Origin: CAYRFQ01 sp964423615
Lineage (GTDB): Bacteria > Planctomycetota > Planctomycetia > Gemmatales > Gemmataceae
DNA length: 64,000 nt
Direction of reading: 5' to 3'
NCBI GenBank assembly: GCA_964423615.1
Contig: CAYRFQ010000001.1
Coordinates: 186,001 to 250,000 of the forward strand
Shown here: positions 1 through 7,903 of the stretch, piece after piece
Layout of the letters: each line of letters starts with the position of its first letter
How positions within the stretch are numbered: position 1 is the first letter of the stretch
Notes under the pieces: model-generated
Told to the model about the DNA's origin: nothing
Database searches by the model: none
What the model saw: only the letters and a program-made list of their open reading frames with translations
Translations under genes and position numbers: made by a program

Positions 1-914
1 ACAGCAAGCTGATTTACGCGAGCGCGGAGTTGGGTCATTGCGTTCGGAGAGGGTTTATCTTGCGACTCGTCTTGGCAGCGGGCAAGCCGGTGCAATTGTT
101 CTCGGAGTTCGTTGAAAGTTCGTTCCAGGCGTTCAGCACCTGATCGAAGCCCTTCACGTTGTTGAGATTGCTGCTTCAGAAATTGGATACAACCGCGTGC
201 CAAACCAATGCCCAACGCCGAAGTCTGCAAGCCGCCTGCTCCGCCGCTTTTCCCTTGCATGACCTTCTCATCGGGACCTGCCAAGAGCCACCTTCTGTCC
301 AATCGAACATTCCGACACTCAACTTCGGTGGTCAACGAACCTTGCAAAGCCATCAAAGACATCGGTTCCCCGACTTGAACTCCCGGCGTGCGCGTTGGAA
401 CCAAAATCAAAATCTGCCTAGAGTCGTCTCGAAGCGTCGCGCCGACAACAACGTAATCGGCGCGACTTGCCGCCGTGACCCAGGGAATTGTTCCTTCGAG
501 CACAATGTCATCGCCGTCTTCGTGGGCCGAGAAAACAGGTCGGCCGTGTTGGCGCGACGTGGTCAACTGTGACAACCCTACCGTAGCAAAAGTGGCCCCC
601 TCAGCGAGTCGCGGCAACAGGTCCCGAAATTGTTCGTTTTCGGACGCGAGTAAACGGCGACACGCTGCATCCCTTTGGGTCAAGATAAAACAAATCGTCA
701 GGCATGCACTCGAGAGACATTCGTAGGCCTCGAGAAGTTCACACGATCCAGAACCAAGGCCGCCATATTCTCGCGGAATACAGCATCGGAGGGCGTCGGT
801 TTTTTTGACAACTTCCCAGGAATCGGCTGGCCACTCTTGGAGACCGTCGGCAGCGAGAGATTGGTCTGCAAGTTGCGAGAGTGAGGATCGCGGAAACGGT
901 GTTTCTGATGGCAT
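1..914 (-). CDS. Acyl-CoA dehydrogenase family protein (C-terminus beyond left edge)
   Basis: Reading leftwards from an ATG at 914, an open frame of about 304 codons continues to the window edge, so the C-terminal part is missing. The translation fits the acyl-CoA dehydrogenase fold: an N-terminal helical part including RCCIPREYGGLG, then the middle beta domain with GATFATVGLSQLTTSR and, further on, VLEGTIPWVTAASRADYVVVGA, which resembles the flavin and substrate-binding segment of the family. Such enzymes use FAD to oxidise acyl-CoA thioesters. The catalytic glutamate normally lies in the missing C-terminal domain and cannot be checked. The gene begins 24 bp after the Nudix gene and is probably the last gene of a three-gene minus-strand operon. 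The substrate cannot be told, and a non-dehydrogenase relative such as a flavin monooxygenase is possible. Confidence 0.8.
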   Translation of the reverse strand, partial: MPSETPFPRSSLSQLADQSLAADGLQEWPADSWEVVKKTDALRCCIPREYGGLGSGSCELLEAYECLSSACLTICFILTQRDAACRRLLASENEQFRDLLPRLAEGATFATVGLSQLTTSRQHGRPVFSAHEDGDDIVLEGTIPWVTAASRADYVVVGATLRDDSRQILILVPTRTPGVQVGEPMSLMALQGSLTTEVECRNVRLDRRWLLAGPDEKVMQGKSGGAGGLQTSALGIGLARGCIQFLKQQSQQREGLRSGAERLERTFNELREQLHRLARCQDESQDKPSPNAMTQLRARVNQLA

Positions 915-938
915 GGAATAGACCTTTACAGATGTCTT

Positions 939-1547
939 TCAGCTTCGTCCAAGTATCTCCGGATCTAACAAGAACTGGGACCACGTTTCGAATTCGGACT
1001 TGACTTGCGTTAGTTCCGACAGAGGTGAGAATCCTGCCTCTGTCAGTACAGCTTCGCGTGGGCGCACGTTGGGTTCGTTCAGATGGAACAAGTGGACAAT
1101 CCCAAGATGGACTTGCCCGACAGAGTTGGAATCGTCGTTGATGAGCCCTAGACAGCGGTCCTCAAATTCGGTCTCCAAGAAGACTTCTTCAAGGACTTCT
1201 CGCATCATTCCCGAGCGATAAAGGTCGGTCGGTTGGTCGGCATCCTGTGGTTCAATGTGCCCTCCCACTCCGACCGAGCGGAACGCCTGGAGCCGGGTTT
1301 CGGTAGCCTTCGAACCACGGAGATAGTGGAAAATTTGGTCTTGGTGGCGAAACACCACGTAAGGAATCAGTTGTTTGTAACTCGGGTCTGCTTCGGCCTT
1401 GGCTCGCGGGTAGAACCGCAAATGTTGAGGATCGAGTAAACTTGGGAGGTATTTTTCTGGTTCGGAAGAAAAGCCCTGAAAGACTCCCACGTCGTGGAAG
1501 AGTTGAGTGGGTACCACGAGCACGTGCTTTTCGATGCGGTCGGTCAT
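939..1547 (-). CDS. Nudix-like hydrolase with a stretched Nudix box
   Basis: A 202-residue protein whose centre contains GVGGHIEP (about residues 93-100) followed by REVLEEV (116-122). These correspond to the glycine start and the REUxEE metal-binding core of the Nudix box. The two halves are about six residues further apart than in the classical Gx5Ex7REUxEE pattern, because a segment rich in D, Q and P is inserted between them. Nudix enzymes hydrolyse nucleoside diphosphates linked to another group. The substrate here is unknown, and the altered spacing leaves activity uncertain. The ATG start overlaps the stop of the upstream gene by 4 bp (ATGA), so the two are probably translationally coupled. 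The acyl-CoA dehydrogenase gene follows after 24 bp. Confidence 0.7.
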   Translation of the reverse strand: MTDRIEKHVLVVPTQLFHDVGVFQGFSSEPEKYLPSLLDPQHLRFYPRAKAEADPSYKQLIPYVVFRHQDQIFHYLRGSKATETRLQAFRSVGVGGHIEPQDADQPTDLYRSGMMREVLEEVFLETEFEDRCLGLINDDSNSVGQVHLGIVHLFHLNEPNVRPREAVLTEAGFSPLSELTQVKSEFETWSQFLLDPEILGRS

Positions 1548-2665
1548 TGATCGTTCTCCATCGCGAAGGCTTCGTACGCCGCCCCGAGTTGTATAAGAGT
1601 CGGAAACGATTGCGGAAAAGCAAAAACTCCTGCAGTGGCCCGGAGTTTGTCTTTCCCAGCCAGAGACGACGCCATCGTTTGCGTTGTCGGCGATGTTGAC
1701 TTTCTAGGAGGAGGTGGGATAAGCGGACCACTCAAGAAATTGTTCACCAACACAAGTACGGTCATGGCGATGACAAGAATGATCGCCAATCGTAGCGTTT
1801 CTCGGGATCCTCGTCGGTGGAAAAGGATGTCGAGTTCTTCCTGGTCGTCCGTCTCGGCGGCTCGTTGGAGGGCGACTTCGTAACGGCCTTCCGGATACTC
1901 AGCGGCTTGGTCTTCGGTGACGTGGTCGTGAAAATCCTCCACGTCGTAGATTGGAACGACCAACAAGTCGAACGGCAGGGCATTGTTGAAAGCAAAGGTC
2001 GCTGGCCAAACGTCAGCACGAGAACTGTTCGGCAAGAGGGTCCAAAATGCGCGGATCAATTCGGGGTCGGGGGCTCGACGTTGGAAAATGAGTCTGCCGC
2101 CATCGACGAGAATTTGGACCCCACCAAGGAACGTCGGTCCCCAAGCATTGGCTATTTCTTCGTCTGTGTATTCTCGCTCGGATTCCTCTGTTTGCTGTCT
2201 TACAGGTTGATCTTCGAGAAGGGCATTCGATTTGAGGCGTTTCAAAATGGCCTGTACTTCGGACACGGTTCGACGTGGGAGCGGGCCAAACGTCCATTCG
2301 AGCGTCGGCAATTCGGTCTTCCGCCATTCCGGTGGGAACTGGTCGAGTATGTAAAACGGATCGGGTAATCCGTAAAGATAGACTTTTTTTCGGACGATGA
2401 GCACTTGGTAGTACAAGGGATGGTCCTCGGAGACCGTCTCAACATCGTCACAAACGCGTGCTATCACAACGTGTCGTTTTCCAAACGGCAGCGCGAACAT
2501 GGCTTCTGGACATCGTATCCCATGTAGAGGGGTGCCATAGTCGATTACAACGCTTTGGAGTTCCGGAATCCAGGCGTCCAGGACTCCGGGTGATTTTCCG
2601 AGGAGTTTCGGTAGTGGCGTTTCCGCCAGCAAAAACGTGGCCTGTTCGATCAAAATTTCTGGCAC
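1544..2665 (-). CDS. Uncharacterised protein with one C-proximal membrane segment
   Basis: A 373-residue protein that I do not recognise. Residues 1-285 look soluble and include an acidic linker near 155-172 (EESEREYTDEE). Residues 291-311 (LRLAIILVIAMTVLVLV) form a clear membrane helix, followed by a proline run and a short tail. There is no signal peptide, so the large N-terminal part probably faces the cytoplasm. No ATG lies between the upstream in-frame stop and this frame's conserved-looking start, so I use the GTG at 2665, which has AAAGG about six bases before it. It overlaps the Nudix gene by 4 bp and is the first gene of the minus-strand cluster. A fold related to GTPase-associated (GAP1-like) proteins is possible, but that is a guess. 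Confidence 0.6.
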   Translation of the reverse strand: MPEILIEQATFLLAETPLPKLLGKSPGVLDAWIPELQSVVIDYGTPLHGIRCPEAMFALPFGKRHVVIARVCDDVETVSEDHPLYYQVLIVRKKVYLYGLPDPFYILDQFPPEWRKTELPTLEWTFGPLPRRTVSEVQAILKRLKSNALLEDQPVRQQTEESEREYTDEEIANAWGPTFLGGVQILVDGGRLIFQRRAPDPELIRAFWTLLPNSSRADVWPATFAFNNALPFDLLVVPIYDVEDFHDHVTEDQAAEYPEGRYEVALQRAAETDDQEELDILFHRRGSRETLRLAIILVIAMTVLVLVNNFLSGPLIPPPPRKSTSPTTQTMASSLAGKDKLRATAGVFAFPQSFPTLIQLGAAYEAFAMENDQ

Positions 2666-2933
2666 GCTTGGCCTTTCGAATGCGATAGGAGGACCAGCAG
2701 TTTTGGGAAATGCGAAGGATTTCGTGAATTTTCACGTGTCCCCCTTGCTCATTCGGCTGCAGTCTTCCATAATAATTCTTTCGTATTTGAAACATTCTGC
2801 AAGACGCTTCGAACCATTTAGAGTGTCTTGTCTGTCCTCATTGGTATTATCATTAGACGGCCCATTCGAGTACAACCAGAAACGCCTTGACTGACCAGCC
2901 GGGCGATCGAGTCAGAGAGAGAGTAGAAGTTCA
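2666..2933. promoter_or_regulatory. Divergent intergenic region before the bL25 gene
   Basis: This 268 bp stretch separates the minus-strand cluster from the rplY-dnaB block and must carry promoters in both directions. I see no convincing -35/-10 pair and no coding potential. GAGAGAGAGTAG lies about 7-18 bases before the rplY ATG and is the likely ribosome binding site. Confidence 0.35.
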
Positions 2934-3563
2934 ATGGCCGAGACGATGAAGATTGTTGCCAAGAAGCGGGATAAAGTCGGAACGAACGCTTCGCGAGGTT
3001 TGCGCAAGAATGGCCGTTTACCTGTCGTTGTTTATGGGCACAAAGAGGAATCCGTATCGCTGAGCATCGCGTTGGATGATTTCCAGAAAGTGATGCGGCA
3101 TCATATCCGCTACATCGATCTGGAAACGGAAGGTGGAGTCGACCAAACGATGATCCGTGAGGTCCAGTGGGACTATCTCGGAATCGATATTTTGCATGTT
3201 GACCTTGTTCGAGTGGCCAAGGGAGAAAGAATCCAGGCCGAGGTGACGATCGAAGCGACCGGCATGGCCCTTGGTGTCCAACGCGGTGGGGTTTTGGAAC
3301 AACCCCATCATACCGTTGGGGTGGATGCCCCTGCCATGGAAATTCCAGAGGTCATCAAGGTGAACGTCGAGCAACTCGACCTGGGTCAAGCCATCCAAGT
3401 CAAGGATTTGACTTTTCCGGATGGAGTGCGACCTCTGCTCGATCCAGAAGAAGTGGTCCTGCACATCACCAGTGGGACTCAAGCTCCGGTCGAAGGCGAA
3501 GAGGCGGCGGTTCCGAGCCAGCCTGAAGTCATCGGCAAACCCAAAGAAGAGAGTGCCGAGTAA
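2934..3563 (+). CDS. rplY: 50S ribosomal protein bL25 (Ctc form)
   Basis: A 209-residue protein starting MAETMKIVAKKRDKVGTNAS, with the bL25 pattern of a beta-barrel 5S rRNA-binding N-terminal domain (LRKNGRLPVVVYGH at about 22-35) followed by the second TL5/Ctc-type domain (VNVEQLDLGQAIQVKDLTFP near 150). The long form is typical of bacteria that carry Ctc rather than the short E. coli L25. The C-terminal 30 residues are acidic and low in complexity. The protein binds 5S rRNA in the large subunit. It is followed after 27 bp by pth, the common rplY-pth arrangement, and leads the translation/replication gene block that runs to dnaB. Confidence 0.95.
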   Translation: MAETMKIVAKKRDKVGTNASRGLRKNGRLPVVVYGHKEESVSLSIALDDFQKVMRHHIRYIDLETEGGVDQTMIREVQWDYLGIDILHVDLVRVAKGERIQAEVTIEATGMALGVQRGGVLEQPHHTVGVDAPAMEIPEVIKVNVEQLDLGQAIQVKDLTFPDGVRPLLDPEEVVLHITSGTQAPVEGEEAAVPSQPEVIGKPKEESAE

Positions 3564-3590
3564 CCGCTTTGCCTTTACTGGTGGCCCATC

Positions 3591-4157
3591 ATGCACCTGG
3601 TTGTTGGACTTGGTAACCCTGGAAAACGTTACGAACGAACGCGCCACAACGTCGGTTTTGAGGTCATTGATAGACTAGCCGAGAACCCTAATGCAGAACC
3701 GTTTCGGGAGAAATTTCAAGCTCAACTTGCGGAACTGCAAGACGATGCCGAGAAAATCATACTCGTCAAGCCTCAGACCTTTATGAACTTAAGCGGGCAG
3801 TGCGTTCGCGAAATTGTCGATTTTTACAAGCTCGATCTTGCGAACCTATTGATCATCGCTGACGACATCAACTTGCCCCTAGGTAAGCTACGATTTCGCC
3901 CAAAAGGAAGTCATGGCGGCCAAAATGGGCTACGCGACATCCAAAATCGTCTCGGGACTAACGAATATCAGCGACTTCGGATCGGTGTTGGTGCTCCCAA
4001 CGACGATGCCGTAGATCACGTCCTCGGGAAATTCCGACCTTCCGAGAAAGACGCCATCGAAGACGCACTATTTGCTGCAGTCCAGGGGGTTGCCTTGTGG
4101 TGGCGCGAAGGAATCGAGAAGTGCATGAATGAATACAACGGAGACAACAAAGAGTAA
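3591..4157 (+). CDS. pth: Peptidyl-tRNA hydrolase
   Basis: A 188-residue protein, the usual length for bacterial Pth, which cleaves peptidyl-tRNA released from stalled ribosomes so the tRNA can be recycled. Family landmarks are present: VGLGNPGKRYERTRHNVGF at residues 4-22, with the Asn of GNPG and the catalytic His of RHNVG; KPQTFMNLSG, with the substrate-binding Asn; LLIIADDINLPLGKLR, with the conserved Asp; and GSHGGQNGLRDI. The ATG start places the first beta strand directly at the N-terminus, as expected. It lies 27 bp after rplY and 56 bp before rpsF, consistent with co-transcription. Confidence 0.97.
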   Translation: MHLVVGLGNPGKRYERTRHNVGFEVIDRLAENPNAEPFREKFQAQLAELQDDAEKIILVKPQTFMNLSGQCVREIVDFYKLDLANLLIIADDINLPLGKLRFRPKGSHGGQNGLRDIQNRLGTNEYQRLRIGVGAPNDDAVDHVLGKFRPSEKDAIEDALFAAVQGVALWWREGIEKCMNEYNGDNKE

Positions 4158-4213
4158 ATGGCGGGTGAGGTATATCCTTCCCACCAGACTCCATCTCTAC
4201 AAGGACAAAACCA

Positions 4214-4759
4214 GTGCCAGCGAACGTTTACGAATGCATGTTGATGTTGGATACGAGTAAGGTAGCCGGCGATGTCACGGGCGCAGCCGAGCAAATCCAT
4301 GCGTTGCTCGAGAAGCAACACGCTGAGATCTTGGCAAGTCGTCCGTGGGATGAGCGTCGGTTAGCGTATTCCATCAAAGACGACAGAAATGTTGTACACA
4401 AAAAAGCCCTGTACTATCTGATTTATTTCCGAGCTGAGGGAGGTGCTCTGCCTACTCTCGAACGTGAGTTTCACTTGTCCGAGGTCATCCTTCGATTTTT
4501 GGCTCTCAAGATCGACCCGAAATTGGTCGACACGATGCTGGCTTTGGCCCGTGACGAGCACGCGATGGTTGCATACCACAATATCCAGGACGAAGACGAC
4601 GAAGGTTCGGGTCCACCACCCCGCCGACAGCGAAAGGAACAGCCACGCGAAGAGAAAGCGGAAGGGGAGGATACAGGAGGAGAGGAAGCAGCAGCCGAAA
4701 CCGAGGATGTTTCGCGAGAGGACGGTGAGGTCCCTGCGGAAGAATCGGTTTCCTCTTGA
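4214..4759 (+). CDS. rpsF: 30S ribosomal protein bS6 with long acidic tail
   Basis: The first hundred residues match bS6: YECMLMLDTS, then WDERRLAYSIKDDRNVVHKKALYYLIYFRAE, and LSEVILRFLALKID. bS6 pairs with bS18 on the 30S platform. The start is GTG at 4214, because the conserved N-terminal strand begins immediately after it and no ATG is available. Residues from about 128 to 181 form a Glu/Arg-rich, low-complexity tail that extends well beyond the E. coli protein; its role is unknown. The next gene is ssb, 155 bp downstream. The rpsR gene for its partner bS18, usually found in this cluster, is absent here. Confidence 0.95.
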   Translation: MPANVYECMLMLDTSKVAGDVTGAAEQIHALLEKQHAEILASRPWDERRLAYSIKDDRNVVHKKALYYLIYFRAEGGALPTLEREFHLSEVILRFLALKIDPKLVDTMLALARDEHAMVAYHNIQDEDDEGSGPPPRRQRKEQPREEKAEGEDTGGEEAAAETEDVSREDGEVPAEESVSS

Positions 4760-4914
4760 TTTGGGGAAAATAGGGTCATTCTTGACTTCTCGGCCGGGTA
4801 ACCTAGAAGTTTTTTCGACTACCGCTCAAGCTTGCAGTCAATGGGTGACGAATGTATAGTAAATACTATCAACTAAAGCTGCAACCCATTTCTCCACGCT
4901 GAGGAGGTCCGAAG

Positions 4915-5409
4915 ATGGCTCGACTCAATAAAGTATTCATAATTGGTGGTCTGTATCGCGATCCTGAAGCCCGAACGTTTTCGAACGGTGGTAAAGTCGT
5001 ACTTTTGAAATTCGTGAGCACAGGAAAACGCACGAAGAACCAACAAACGGGAGAATGGGAAGACGAACCGATCTTCCTCGACGCCAAGATTTTTTCTCGT
5101 GGTGATTACACACGTCTTGTTGACGCAGCAGAGGAGAAGTTAAGGAAAGGAAGTCAGGTATTGCTCGAAGGCAGCCTTGTTATGGAAAGCTGGGAAAGCC
5201 AAGGCCAGAAGCAATACAAAACGTTGCTCTACGTGGACAACTTCCAAATCATCCCGACGAAAGGGTCCGAGGAAGGCAACAGTGGCTCTCGCGAGAGTTT
5301 TTCCGGTTCGAGATCGACGTCCACCTCTGATGACAACTTTGGAGACTTTGCTTCGGATGGCTTCGCCGACGAACCAACGACTGCTGACGACCCAAATATT
5401 CCATTTTAA
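4915..5409 (+). CDS. ssb: Single-stranded DNA-binding protein
   Basis: A 164-residue SSB. The OB-fold domain covers about residues 1-112: it begins MARLNKVFIIGGLYRDPEAR and includes FVSTGKRTKNQQTGEWEDEP and LRKGSQVLLEGSLVMESWES. A Ser/Gly/Asp-rich linker follows, ending in the acidic tip DDPNIPF, equivalent to the DDDIPF tail that recruits replication and repair partners. GAGGAGG upstream of the ATG is a strong ribosome binding site. SSB coats single-stranded DNA during replication, and its place between rpsF and rplI is the classical linkage. The gap before it is 155 bp and could hold its own promoter. Confidence 0.97.
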   Translation: MARLNKVFIIGGLYRDPEARTFSNGGKVVLLKFVSTGKRTKNQQTGEWEDEPIFLDAKIFSRGDYTRLVDAAEEKLRKGSQVLLEGSLVMESWESQGQKQYKTLLYVDNFQIIPTKGSEEGNSGSRESFSGSRSTSTSDDNFGDFASDGFADEPTTADDPNIPF

Positions 5410-5471
5410 GTGGCCCAAAGTCGCCATCTAGGGGATTACCCCCTTTGCGACTGAAATATTAGGTTTTGACT

Positions 5472-5984
5472 ATGCCTCGGAAGACCAAAAACCGACAACA
5501 GATACCAAAAGGTCCACACGGTGGGACAATGCTCGTCCTCGTAGAGGACGTTCCGGATTTGGGGCGCCAAGGCGAACAGGTCGAAGTGCGACCGGGGTAC
5601 GCCCGCAACTATTTGTTGCCCAAAGGTCTTGCGACGATCCCAACGGCTCACAACCTGCGGATGCTCGACCGGTACAAGATCAAGATCCAACAAGCTCGCG
5701 AAGCCCGCATTCAAGACTTGCAGATGTTGGCCGAGCAAATCTCTCGATTGCCACACGTGTTGATCGAAGCGAAGGCTAACGAATCTGGTCAGCTTTATGG
5801 TTCGGTTGGTGGTCCGGAGATTTCCAAGGCTTTGCATGGGAAGAACCTCCAAGTCGAACCCGATATGGTTCGCCTCGAAGCTCCCATCAAAGACTGCGCC
5901 GTTTACGACGTCGACTTGAATCTTGGGTTTGAGATCGAAGCTAGCGTTCAGGTGATGGTAATCCCTCAGCAAGAGCAAGGGTAG
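5472..5984 (+). CDS. rplI: 50S ribosomal protein bL9 with planctomycete-type N-terminal extension
   Basis: A 170-residue protein. The bL9 signature starts at about residue 20: MLVLVEDVPDLGRQGEQVEV, then RPGYARNYLLPKGLA. The coiled central helix and the C-terminal rRNA-binding domain (NESGQLYGSVGGPEISKAL) follow. Before the normal start there is a basic extension MPRKTKNRQQIPKGPHGG, which I recall as a feature of planctomycete bL9. I chose the ATG at 5472 for that reason; a TTG two codons earlier is less likely, and the internal ATG would give the standard short form. bL9 binds domain V of 23S rRNA near the L1 stalk. A strong terminator follows at 6040. Confidence 0.93.
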   Translation: MPRKTKNRQQIPKGPHGGTMLVLVEDVPDLGRQGEQVEVRPGYARNYLLPKGLATIPTAHNLRMLDRYKIKIQQAREARIQDLQMLAEQISRLPHVLIEAKANESGQLYGSVGGPEISKALHGKNLQVEPDMVRLEAPIKDCAVYDVDLNLGFEIEASVQVMVIPQQEQG

Positions 5985-6039
5985 TCCAGAACCCCAGAAC
6001 GGAGGTCGTCAGGCCCGGTCTTCCATCCAGTATCGCAGA

Positions 6040-6069
6040 GGGACAGGTCTTACCCTGTCCCGCGTTTTT
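6040..6069 (+). terminator. Rho-independent terminator after rplI
   Basis: GGGACAGG (6040-6047), a six-base loop and CCTGTCCC (6054-6061) form a perfect 8 bp stem followed by GCGTTTTT. It lies 56 bp after the rplI stop and 194 bp before dnaB, so it should end or attenuate the ribosomal-protein transcript and leave dnaB largely on its own promoter. Confidence 0.85.
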
Positions 6070-6262
6070 CTACAACAAGGACGTTTGGAAGAACGATATC
6101 GTCCCCAAATCTACACTTCTTTGACGAGCAACTCGTTTTTTGGGCGTGGTTCCCAGCCAACGCGACTTCCAATGTCGAGTTACGGCAGTTAAGACAGCAC
6201 AACTGACGTCCATCAGGCGTCAGTCGGGAAGAAATTGCGTCCAGATTGAAACGAGGTGTCCG

Positions 6263-7618
6263 ATGTCACATTCGCCTGGGTTCACCGATCGTCTACCCCC
6301 CTACAACAAAGAAGCTGAACAGAGCGTCCTGGGGAGCATGCTGCGGGACAACCATGTCATTGACGACGTGGTGAACGTCCTGGCCAAAGCAGAATATTTT
6401 TATACCGACGCGCACCAGAAAATTTTCCAAGCTATGCTGGACCTCAACAGGGAGGCCCATCCAGTCGACATGGTGACGCTTGCCGAACACCTGATGCAGC
6501 AAAAACAGTTCGATGACATCGGTGGAGCTGGATACATCGCGGGCTTATGGGACGCTGCCCCAACCGCGGCGAATGCTCTCTACTACGCTCGCATCGTTCG
6601 GGAAAAAGGCATCTTGCGGAGTCTGGTCCACAAAGGAACCGAAATCGTTCGAGATGCTTACGACCAATCAGCTCCTGCGGACGAGTTGCTCGAATCGGCC
6701 GAACGCCGCATTCTCGAAATCGCCGAGATGGGAGCCACCGGACAAACGGTCACGCTCCACGACGCGCTTCAGGAAGCGTACAAGCGCATCGATGCCAGGA
6801 CGAAAAAAGAAGATGTGTCACTCAGCGGGGTTCCATCGGGGTTTTTGGATCTCGATGAGAAAACGGCCGGATTTCAAGCTTCCGAGTTGATCATCATCGC
6901 TGCCCGTCCGTCGGTCGGGAAAACGGCGTTTGCCCTGAACATCGCTCGCAATGCGGCAGTGGATAATGGCATCCCAGTGTTCTTCGTGAGCCTGGAACAA
7001 TCACGAATCGAAATTGCCGAACGGTTGCTGTGCTGTCAGTCTCGCGTCGATAGCCACAAAATTCGGAAGGGGTACCTCAACGGAGAAGATACTGACCGGT
7101 TGCTCGAAGCCGGTCATCTGTTGAGTGAGTCTCAAATTTTCATCGACGATGTCCCTGGCCAGGGAATGATGCGGATTGCGGCGAATGCTCGTCGCCTCAA
7201 GCGTCGTCACGATCTGAAGATGGTGGTGATCGACTATCTCCAACTCATCGAGCCTGAGAGTAAAAGGGATAGTCGCCAGGAGCAAGTCGGCCAGATTTCG
7301 CGACGTCTGAAATTTCTGGCCCGCGAACTGGAAATCCCGGTGATTGCGTTAGCCCAGGTGAACCGAAGTTCGGAGGACCGTCAGGACCACCGCCCGCGGA
7401 TGTCCGACCTTCGCGAATCTGGTTCCATCGAACAAGACGCCGACACGATCATGTTACTTCACCGCCCCGACTATCACGAACCTGGCCAGCACGAAGGCGT
7501 CATCGAAATCATCATCTCCAAACAACGGAACGGCCCCACTGGTGAGATCACGCTCTCTTACCTCAAGCAATACATGAAATTCGAGAACTTTGCCGTGATG
7601 CCGGAATTTGGGGGTTAG
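6263..7618 (+). CDS. dnaB: Replicative DNA helicase DnaB
   Basis: A 451-residue hexameric helicase that unwinds DNA at the fork. The N-terminal collar domain begins RLPPYNKEAEQSVLGSML and contains the NREAHPVDMVTLAEHL region. After the linker comes the RecA-like domain: Walker A ARPSVGKTAFALNIA near residue 211, then FFVSLEQS, Walker B KMVVIDYLQLI, and SDLRESGSIEQDADTIMLLHR. The ATG at 6263 is chosen over an upstream TTG because the conserved N-terminus starts a few residues later and GAGGTG precedes it at good spacing. It ends with an ordinary KFENF-type tail. No intein or insertion is visible. Confidence 0.97.
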   Translation: MSHSPGFTDRLPPYNKEAEQSVLGSMLRDNHVIDDVVNVLAKAEYFYTDAHQKIFQAMLDLNREAHPVDMVTLAEHLMQQKQFDDIGGAGYIAGLWDAAPTAANALYYARIVREKGILRSLVHKGTEIVRDAYDQSAPADELLESAERRILEIAEMGATGQTVTLHDALQEAYKRIDARTKKEDVSLSGVPSGFLDLDEKTAGFQASELIIIAARPSVGKTAFALNIARNAAVDNGIPVFFVSLEQSRIEIAERLLCCQSRVDSHKIRKGYLNGEDTDRLLEAGHLLSESQIFIDDVPGQGMMRIAANARRLKRRHDLKMVVIDYLQLIEPESKRDSRQEQVGQISRRLKFLARELEIPVIALAQVNRSSEDRQDHRPRMSDLRESGSIEQDADTIMLLHRPDYHEPGQHEGVIEIIISKQRNGPTGEITLSYLKQYMKFENFAVMPEFGG

Positions 7619-7903
7619 GGAGCATCGAAGCTTCCGAGTTTAGAATTTGGCTCATAAGACAAGGAAAACCAGTGTTACGTATTGATCCTTCCGAAATTCT
7701 GGACGATTTCCATCGTGAAAAGGTGAGCGAATCCTGTCGCTTTTCCAACTTTCTGGATTAAGCTGGATGGGAAACACTAGTTCTCGGGAAGTGGCACGTC
7801 TGCTGAATTTTGGCGTTGAGGTTTACCTTTAGAAATTCTTCAGGCCACAAAGGAGTGAAAGTGCCTAATTGACCCGTGTTCGTAGCGATGGTACAGTACG
7901 ATC

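Noticed and set aside
6140..6262. Upstream TTG start that would lengthen DnaB by 41 residues
   Set aside because: The ATG at 6263 has a ribosome binding site and the conserved N-terminus begins shortly after it.
7672..7761. Short frame of 29 codons after dnaB starting with GTG
   Set aside because: Too short and without a family match or clear start signal.
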